Shown piece after piece: positions 60,001 through 64,000 of a stretch of 64,000 bases of DNA (position 1 is its first letter; each line of letters starts with the position of its first letter). The notes under the pieces were generated by a model that was not told the DNA's origin, did no database searches, and saw only the letters and a program-made list of their open reading frames with translations. The translations under genes and the position numbers were made by a program. The DNA comes from Forficula auricularia (Eukaryota; Arthropoda; Insecta; Dermaptera; Forficulidae): the NCBI GenBank assembly GCA_024734495.1, contig JALMQS010000153.1, forward strand, positions 5,543,294 through 5,607,293. Direction: 5' to 3'.

Positions 60001-63000
60001 ATCGGTCCATGTGGCAAAAAAGTTAATCTTAAACAAACCTAACAAAAAAGATCTAATACCAATGAAAAAACGGGTCCAATCGGAAGCTAGACTGAACCCA
60101 ATGAAACCCCCCCCCCCCATCAAAATCGGTTCACAATTGCCGAAGATATGAGGTAACATAGACACAAAAAAAAAATTCAGTCGAATAGAGAACCTCCTCC
60201 TTTTTTGAAGTCGGTTAAAAATAAATGGAATAGTGATTTAGTGATCAAAAGCTTAAAGTAAATAAAATTATTCTCTTGTGTAGTGTTTTAAAACATAAAC
60301 CGGCGGTGCTAATCAAGTATTTTTTTTATTTAATATCTATAATTAAAAGAAAATGACCTCAGCCTCGTGTCAGGGCTGAACAGGTGATAGCAATATCCTT
60401 GAACAAGAGAAGATGAACCGGGAAACGAAAAACATGTCGGACATTATGCCTAGCAATTGGTTCCTTTTTTTTTACTTCCTTATGAAAATATGTAGAACAT
60501 TATTATTAACGGAAATTGTAACGTATAATATCCAATATGTTAAAACATACAAATATATGCGTAATGATAATGTCCTGTCTAATTTTTTTTTTTACCAAAA
60601 CATATCCTGTATGTTTTTCAAAAGAAGTTAAAATAGAGATCTAGTGCGTCCACAAAAACTTGGTTTCGGCGGCCCTCTTGCTAGCCAGGGGACACACCCC
60701 CTGGACCCCCAACTCACGAACCCCTCCCTCATACCCCACTCCCACCCAGCACCCCCCGAACCCCACCCAGCACCTCCCACCCCCCGCACCATGCACCCGT
60801 GCCTAAACACCGCCCACACCCCACCACCCCACACCCCAGCCCCCGCACCACCCCACTACGCCTCTGGACCTTCACCTGAACCTTGGTTGAGTTTGGACCA
60901 AGAGCAAGAATTTTCATTTTTTGACCCCCACCCCCATTTTGGGTGGTTAGTTTTTGCATTTCTAGCTCTCTAGAGGCCCACAGATTATGTATACAAAATT
61001 TGATTGAGTTTGCTTCAAGGGCAAGAATTTATATATTTTTCACCCCTCCTCCCCCTTTTTGGGTGGTTTTTTGGGGGAATTTTTTTAAACAAAAGTTGTC
61101 AGCAATCACATCCCCTACAACTTTGCTCATCATAAAATTTGCCCTAGAGTTAATAGTTTAGGAGTTATTTGATAATTTTCATTCGTGCGCCCCCCAAACC
61201 CCCTTTTGAGGTCAAAATATCAAAACATTATATAGCTAAAAACGTAAGTTAGAAAACATCTGATACAAATATGAAATTTCATAATAATCCCTTAAGCAGT
61301 TTTGACGTGAATCGTGAGCAACTTTTCGCAGAAACCACTGAAACAGACAGACATACATACAGACAGGAATTTTGTTGAGGGTGTTTTCGTTCATAACTTT
61401 GCTTGAAACGTGTGCAACCAAAATTTGGCGTGATTTGGAGCAATGTACAGACAAAATCTTAATTTTATATATATATAGATTAGTTCCCGAAGCCAATTAA
61501 ATAAAAAAAAAAAAGCTATTTTCAAATTTGAACGCTAATTCACGGGCCCATGAATTCCAAGCCTCTCTACAAATGAAGTTGTTTTATGGACAGCATACGC
61601 CATCTCTTGCTAGTAAAATTAAACTTAGAATCAATTCATAGGTTTTCAAAAGACAGGGTCTGCCATCTCTTGATAAAATATTAAACCTGACATCAAATAA
61701 TGGGATAGCTTTTGTTAAATATGAACTTTGCAGACAATCTCGATTTTCTTGAGCTAGAATTAGAGCGAATACGAGTTTACTAGTCCTAGATTCGGATGTT
61801 ATTTTAATAATTTCATTGAAATTTCAACTTTCAAAAAATTTACCATTTTTATTTATTACGATTCGCATTAAATCGACCAGGAAGTAATCTTAATTTTTCC
61901 CGTAAATGAAAACGAAACTTTCAAATAATTAAGAAAAAACTTAGAAACTTAGAAAAAATTGAAAAATTCACGATATTTTTGCAATTTTTACTTTACCATA
62001 CATGGTATGGTCAAGTATTGTAATCGTGCATGAAAAAAGTGGTTTTTTTGCTTCTTTTTTTGAAATATCTCAAATACGGCTGAAACTATTTTGATTAAAA
62101 AAATTGAGCGAAACCATAGCATTTCGCTCTACAAAAAATCCCTAATAAGTGAAAATCGAAAAAATTATATTTTTCGAGACAATAATTGTTTTGTCAAAAT
62201 GTCTGTTAGTCAGTTAGTTAGTCTGTGCGTTACTAAATTTTTGTGGACGAGCTAGCTCAAAAACTAGTGTGAATATCAAAACCAAATTTCACACGTAGTT
62301 TTAGTCTATTGAGATTAAGAGCTGATTAGATTTTGGTGCATATAGACCTAAAATTAAGGGGGGTGGAGGGGGTTAAAAATTAAAAATCTAGGCCTTTTGA
62401 GCAAACTCAACCAACTTTTGTATACATAATCATTGAACCCCCAGAAGTCTAAAAATGCAAAAACTAACCGCACAAAGGGGGGATAAAAATGAAAATCTTG
62501 GCCATTTACCAAACTCAACCAAATTTTGTATACATAATCAGTGGGACTCTAGAAGTATAAAAATGCAAAACTAACCCCTCCTACATGATTATAAATATTT
62601 TTAGGGGCCAGGTTGTATGGTAAATTCAAGTGGATGGCCACATCAGAACATGTCAGCTTATGTATCTTTGGATTTGCCTACTTGACATCCTCCACAATTT
62701 TTTTTTATCATAATATGTAGTTTTAGACTTTTTTTAGATACAAAGCAAAAACTCACCCCCCCCCCCCCCAGATACATAGAAGGAAAAAATATGATGGATG
62801 AAAATTTTTTAACATTAGGAGGGAAAAAATGAAAATATTTAAGTGACTTCAATGCTTGGCTCGCCCGGAGGGAATGCCCTCTGGGCCTACCGAGTAATAC
62901 ACTAAATTACAATTTGTAAATATTATATGTGTGAAGATTCAGCTCAAAATCCGACAAGGAAGGGCAGAAATTAAATAAATAAATAAATTTTTAAAATTAA

Positions 63001-63124
63001 ACTAATTACCTGAAATTCCAAAATTTCTCCGAATTTGCGTCCAATGATGCATGATGCTTACAATAATAATTTCCCCGATTGTTTCCTAACCAGATATCAA
63101 AACCTGCTTCAAACGCCATAAAAG
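35863..63124 (-). CDS. acid lipase (lipase 3-like), 5' partial, multi-exon
   Basis: This encodes an alpha/beta-hydrolase of the lysosomal acid/gastric lipase family, which cleaves triacylglycerols or cholesteryl esters and is normally secreted or lysosomal. Recognised - strand exons, 5' to 3': 63010-63124, 58334-58577, 55594-55725, 39236-39381 and 35863-36006. They give WLGNNRGNYY, NFSFHEMGMFDLPATIDYVL, the nucleophile GFSQG, the DYGEENNLKYY-PPEY block, the Asp region GGADPWGHP, and catalytic His in YNHLDLI, then a stop. Phases agree except between 55594 (ends phase 0) and 39381 (needs one leading base), and about 50-60 residues typical of the family are absent there, so at least one exon was missed. 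The N-terminus with signal peptide lies beyond 64000. The gene could be intact; nothing seen disrupts the recognised exons. Confidence 0.9.
36194..38140 (-). pseudogene. mariner-like transposon, transposase broken and interrupted
   Basis: Inverted termini CAGGGTGACGATAAAAAAAC and CAGAGTGACAAAAAAACCCG lie between TA dinucleotides (36192-36193, 38141-38142). On the - strand, transposase begins MSNKRDAIVELFREGRRQCE (37978 down), shifts frame, continues IGINRESVRQIAKEELNLKP and KLQKVQLLTNE, and resumes after an insertion with NHQNNRSWSSEAPGPSTIVE and MVWGGI. It encodes a DNA-cutting transposase of the Tc1/mariner superfamily, but frameshifts, deletion and the 676-bp LIR insertion at 36846-37521 make it inactive. 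It lies in a lipase intron in the same orientation. Confidence 0.85.
36846..37521. mobile_element. LIR foldback element, copy 2 (13-bp duplication)
   Basis: Flanked by TTGATGGTTATAC at 36833-36845 and 37522-37534, within transposase codons, so the pre-insertion site is clear. It is the longest copy, with a long inverted repeat (TCTGCGGAGTCTTAAGTCTG in one arm) and the hairpin tail at the right end. Confidence 0.85.
38150..38440. other. lipase intron, no recognised feature
   Basis: AT-rich; a small frame (38130-38336) has no recognised similarity. Confidence 0.4.
38445..39210. repeat. family J palindromes with nested family E unit
   Basis: Family J blocks (GCAAATAAACATA, AACAAAGAGGTTGTCCTCTG) lie at 38445-38500, 38770-38885 and 39110-39205. 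A hairpin runs from GTCGCTTTAGAGTGTAAACC (38502) to its inverse near 38750. A family E unit is inserted at about 38890-39105. Confidence 0.6.
38982..39030 (+). ncRNA. hammerhead ribozyme candidate (family E)
   Basis: CUGAAGA (38989-38995), stem II GGAGA/UCUCC, GAAAC (39013-39017), GUC, GGUUUAAC. It occurs as a single unit without mirror copy. Confidence 0.52.
39236..39381 (-). CDS. lipase exon
   Basis: Acceptor TTTTTTAAG ends at 39382 and donor GTAAAT follows 39236. It encodes GFFGFYDYGEENNLKYYHG, PPEYSLNKSTVPIILVHGGA and DPWGHPK, where the Asp of DPWGHP is the likely catalytic acid. Confidence 0.9.
39655..40255 (+). mobile_element. family D hammerhead element split by a LIR element
   Basis: The family D unit runs 39655-39718 and resumes at 40195 (GTTTTCTATAATTGGGAG...CAGAGGCTACCCATTG). 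The break falls right after GAAAC of the hammerhead core at 39686-39718, and 13 bp of it are duplicated. Confidence 0.78.
39719..40194. mobile_element. LIR foldback element, copy 3 (13-bp duplication)
   Basis: Flanked by TTAAAGCCGAAAC at 39706-39718 and 40195-40207. Structure as in copies 1 and 2, 476 bp. Confidence 0.85.
40560..41568 (+). mobile_element. deleted hAT transposon with 8-bp duplication
   Basis: Ends TAGGTGTGACCAACTAT and AAGGTGACCAACTAT (inverted) are bracketed by ATTTTAAT (40552-40559, 41569-41576). It retains the 3' part of a transposase gene. Confidence 0.85.
40863..41417 (+). pseudogene. hAT transposase C-terminal part
   Basis: The frame gives 184 residues ending in a hAT dimerisation-type segment: ISLCCPGTNAAVERVFSLGN (about residues 137-156), then SSEKWQLSVKT. 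The N-terminal zinc finger and most of the catalytic domain are missing, so it is a fragment. The start is simply the first in-frame Met; TTAAACGATTTCATACTGCA upstream reads partly open too. Confidence 0.82.
42349..43034 (+). mobile_element. family F repeat
   Basis: Begins ACTTTACCATACAGGG and ends ACACGTCAGCTTA as at 20015. Because it sits inside a palindrome, its borders can be read from the mirror arm: only T residues are duplicated. Confidence 0.7.
43085..43200 (+). repeat. family J fragment
   Basis: TTTGCATCAAGCAGAGGACA through CTATCGGCAAAATAAAAACT matches other family J tails. Confidence 0.6.
43530..43730. repeat. palindrome (about 200 bp)
   Basis: AAAACCTTAGAATTCACCTT and its inverse are arms around a central CATCTGATTGGCC; outer parts GGTTGGTAAAGTC also pair. 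Confidence 0.7.
43735..44210. other. lipase intron, no recognised feature
   Basis: Contains two copies of TTATCTGTCGAATAAAG about 65 bp apart; otherwise nothing recognised. Confidence 0.4.
44215..44375 (+). repeat. family O fragment
   Basis: TATAAAATTAAGGTTTTGTC, GTTGCACACGTTTCAAGC and CTGTCTGTCTGTCTG match the starts of the longer copies at 57121 and 61490 (inverted). Confidence 0.6.
44555..45155 (+). pseudogene. LINE reverse transcriptase, 3' fragment
   Basis: Reading with several stops and frame changes gives LNMQVSTTKTKCMVIAKASL, then IRIYKTCVRPIITYGAESRA, KIRSEHLRQISGLQDIVDWV and GRPKKRWKESYD. This is the thumb-to-end part of a non-LTR retrotransposon reverse transcriptase of the kind abundant in insect genomes. 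It is 5' truncated and degenerate. Confidence 0.82.
45205..46080. other. lipase intron with traces of the shared module
   Basis: 45325-45365 holds AAGGAGTTAGGTGCTGGTTC followed by TAGGTGAAACA, the module seen next to hammerhead families. The rest is unclassified. Confidence 0.45.
46715..46992. mobile_element. TIR element, unassigned
   Basis: GGGCGGATCCAGG and its inverse (GGGCGGATCAAGG) bracket a region rich in G and C runs. CACGTA occurs just outside both ends, a possible target duplication. Confidence 0.55.
47455..47770. mobile_element. family I foldback with tRNA-like cassette
   Basis: Arms AGAAAATCATAAGATGGTGT and TCCGATGGAATGG are mirrored at 47695-47750. Inside, 47580-47690 holds a cassette bounded by ATATGTCAGAGAGG and CCTCTGACATAT, with A-box-like GTGAGCCAGATGGCCCGG and B-box GGGTTCGATTCCC. 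Confidence 0.7.
47805..48720. repeat. family N foldback
   Basis: Arms at 48300-48480 and 48530-48680 are inverse copies (AACGTTTACTTGGACCACTT). Other copies at 54175-55230 and 56150-56600. Confidence 0.65.
49070..51998. repeat. 108-bp tandem satellite, about 27 units
   Basis: Unit landmarks (CACCCCTATAACCACCCC) recur every 108 bp, e.g. at 50149 and 50257, with a few single-base indels and decay at the right end. Because 108 is divisible by 3, the - strand stays open as 36-residue repeats (core KIIYFDSKRCKIANYIDKIL) over frames of 185, 335 and 228 codons. There is no start context, no homology, and the frame breaks at indels, so it is treated as a satellite, not a gene. It lies in a lipase intron. 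Confidence 0.92.
52290..52775. repeat. inverted duplication of a tRNA-like cassette
   Basis: Arms of about 230 bp (52290-52520 and 52540-52775) are almost identical inverse copies. Each holds a tRNA-like cassette with GTGTGAGCTAACTGCCCGG and GGTTCGACTCCTGGGGG, bordered by ATCAGAGGGATT and CTCTGAATCGCAAT. Confidence 0.78.
52780..53390. other. lipase intron, no recognised feature
   Basis: A GT microsatellite lies at about 53050-53074; nothing else stands out. Confidence 0.45.
53398..54120. mobile_element. family G TIR element
   Basis: Ends AACCGACTTCAAAA and inverse; an inner palindrome (53410-53745) has AAATATTAACATGAAATTAC in mirrored arms. The right end GGAGGAGGTTCTC...GAAGTCGGTT side is a repeat seen widely in insects. 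Second copy 59250-60225. Confidence 0.7.
54175..55240. repeat. family N foldback
   Basis: 54175-54830 matches 47810-48480 closely (AAGTCTGGGGGACAACTTTT), with mirror arm at 54870-55220. Confidence 0.65.
55594..55725 (-). CDS. lipase exon
   Basis: Acceptor TTATTTAG ends at 55726; donor GTAAGA follows 55594. It encodes 44 residues, AGGVFGIREFASNDSIISKT then a tail less typical of the family. The GIREF motif fits the lid-adjacent region. The 3' border is uncertain. Confidence 0.72.
55769..58290. repeat. foldback with nested families N and O
   Basis: Outer ends AGTCCAGTCAAAATAGACA and inverse (58270-58290), with GAATTATTGTAA arms; inner mirrored segments 55870-56080 and 56620-56835 (CTTTTGTCTGAACTATATTT side). 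Family N (56150-56600) and family O (57121-58215) interrupt it. Confidence 0.62.
57121..58236 (+). mobile_element. family O repeat with G-rich tail
   Basis: Starts TCTATATATATATAAAATTA and ends near GATAGATAGATAG. The first part (to 57730) is shared with 61490-60900 (inverted). 57750-58205 is an extremely G-rich strand with many GGGG/GGTG runs. Possibly Helitron-like, but no diagnostic end is seen. Confidence 0.6.
58334..58577 (-). CDS. lipase exon with nucleophile serine
   Basis: Acceptor TTGACAG ends at 58578; donor GTTTGT follows 58334. It encodes (S)FHEMGMFDLPATIDYVLG, then LELVGFSQGTTQCLVM, where the Ser of GFSQG is the nucleophile, then KRAFLIAPVSFLGNSHSWLL. The internal Met is not a start because homology continues across the acceptor. 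Confidence 0.93.
58690..59245. mobile_element. family L element, truncated
   Basis: Starts TTAAGTAGTTGTTTCACC; the right end is cut by family G at about 59245. On the - strand it holds remnants of the HYKGRFIKQKV frame. Confidence 0.65.
59250..60225. mobile_element. family G TIR element
   Basis: Second copy of 53398-54120, with the same mirrored arms. It has an additional segment (59689-59850) with a short frame NILHASRKRKRRANDSENDN that is absent from the other copy and not recognised. Confidence 0.65.
60230..60640. other. lipase intron, no recognised feature
   Basis: AT-rich; nothing recognised. Confidence 0.4.
60645..61490 (-). mobile_element. family O repeat, inverted, C-rich on +
   Basis: Mirror of 57121-58236: the C-rich block 60670-60890 corresponds to the G-rich tail and 61230-61490 to the start. 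The terminal AGATTAG follows a (TA) run. Confidence 0.62.
61500..61985. other. lipase intron, no recognised feature
   Basis: GCCATCTCTTG occurs twice (about 61600 and 61660); otherwise nothing recognised. Confidence 0.4.
61990..62658 (+). mobile_element. family F repeat
   Basis: Same ends as 20015-20932 with some point changes; one of the internal repeated units is lost. Confidence 0.68.
63010..63124 (-). CDS. lipase exon (most 5' visible)
   Basis: Acceptor TTTTTTTAG ends at 63125; donor GTAATT follows 63010. It encodes FMAFEAGFDIWLGNNRGNYY, CKHHASLDANSEKFWNF and part of a Ser codon completed by the next exon, matching the family's DVWLGNxRGN...FWDFSxHE block. Confidence 0.92.
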
Positions 63125-63404
63125 CTAAAAAAAGAAATAGACAATTTTATTGCACCTATTAAACATATAAACAAGTATTTATTTAAAAGCTGGTGTAAAA
63201 AATAAATTCAATGTCAAGTAATGTGTTCGGTTAAGGCCGTGTTTTTCCATTTTAACGTGACCTAGTATAATGTATCTACGCTTAACCAACATAGATAGTG
63301 TATTCTAATTTTTGAACAATTGAATTTTTTCAATAAAAACAAGGAAGGTCAAAAATCAGCTTCAACAGCTTCATTACTAAAAAATTTATAAATAAAATTC
63401 TAAA

Positions 63405-64000
63405 TTAATAAGCTGACGCGTTCTAATGTGGGCATCCACTTGACTTTACCATACAACCTGGCCTCTCACTTATATTTAATATTTAATCAAATTATTTATA
63501 TTCATGTAGTGGAGGGGGTTAGTTTTTCCATTTTTAGACTCCTGGGGCCCCACTGATTATGTATACAAAATTTGGTTGAGTTTGGTACAAGGGCCTATAT
63601 TTTCATTTTTTGACCCCCCCCCCCCCATATTGGGAGGTTAGTTTTTGCATTTTTAGACTTCTGGGGTCCCACTAATTATGTATACAAAATTTGGTTGAGT
63701 TTGCTCAAATAGCCTAGATTTTTAATTTTTAACCCCTCGCCCCTCCGCCCCCTTAATTTTGGGTCAATATCCACCAAAATCTAATCAGATCTTAATCTCA
63801 ATGGACCAAATTTACGTGTGAAATTTGGTTTCGATATTCACACTAGTTTTTGAGCTAGCTCGTCCACAAAAATTTGGTAACGCACAGACTAACTAACTAA
63901 AAACCAGACAACCAGACAGACTAACAGACATTTTGACAAAACAATTATTATCTCGAAAAATATAATTTTTTCGATGTTCACTTATTAAAGCTTTTTTGTA
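63405..64000 (-). mobile_element. family F repeat, inverted, cut by window end
   Basis: Begins TAAGCTGACGCGTTC and continues with mirrored family F sequence to the end of the window. Confidence 0.68.

Overview
This is an AT-rich eukaryotic genomic window, most likely from an insect. The two recognisable host genes have introns of many kilobases with GT/AG borders, transposons are of arthropod types (mariner, Tc1, hAT, tRNA-derived SINEs), and there is one 100-base assembly gap at 14179-14278. I cannot name the species from sequence alone.

Two host genes converge. On the + strand (724-21405, 5' end outside the window) lies the insect homologue of HPS5, a BLOC-2 subunit acting in biogenesis of lysosome-related organelles; six exons join in frame to a stop codon. 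On the - strand (63124 down to 35863, 5' end outside the window) lies a lysosomal/gastric-type acid lipase (lipase 3-like). Five exons are recognised, carrying the nucleophile Ser, Asp and His of the alpha/beta-hydrolase triad, and at least one middle exon was not found. About 14.5 kb (21406-35862) separates the two genes.

The rest is repeats, mostly nested foldback (palindromic) elements. The dominant signal is some two dozen sequences on both strands that match the hammerhead ribozyme core: CUGAUGA or CUGAAGA, a closed stem II, GAAA, a minimal stem III and an NUH cleavage triplet. They belong to several families (called A, B, C, D, E, J and K here). They sit in short elements, often as two head-to-head copies, and five clean insertions have direct target duplications of 9-14 bp. 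This resembles non-autonomous Penelope-like or retrozyme-like retroelements. Another foldback family without a hammerhead (LIR) has 12-13 bp duplications in all three copies.

Layout: 1-480 mariner fragment; 480-21405 HPS5 exons separated by a Tigger-like element, hammerhead foldbacks, LTR remnants, SINEs, a hAT element and family F; 21406-35862 intergenic Tc1-like, hAT, Harbinger-like and foldback elements; 35863-63124 lipase exons with a mariner split by a LIR element, a hAT remnant, a LINE reverse-transcriptase fragment, a 108-bp satellite of about 27 units (49070-51998), inverted duplications with tRNA-like cassettes, and families F, G, L, N and O; 63125-64000 lipase intron with an inverted family F copy.
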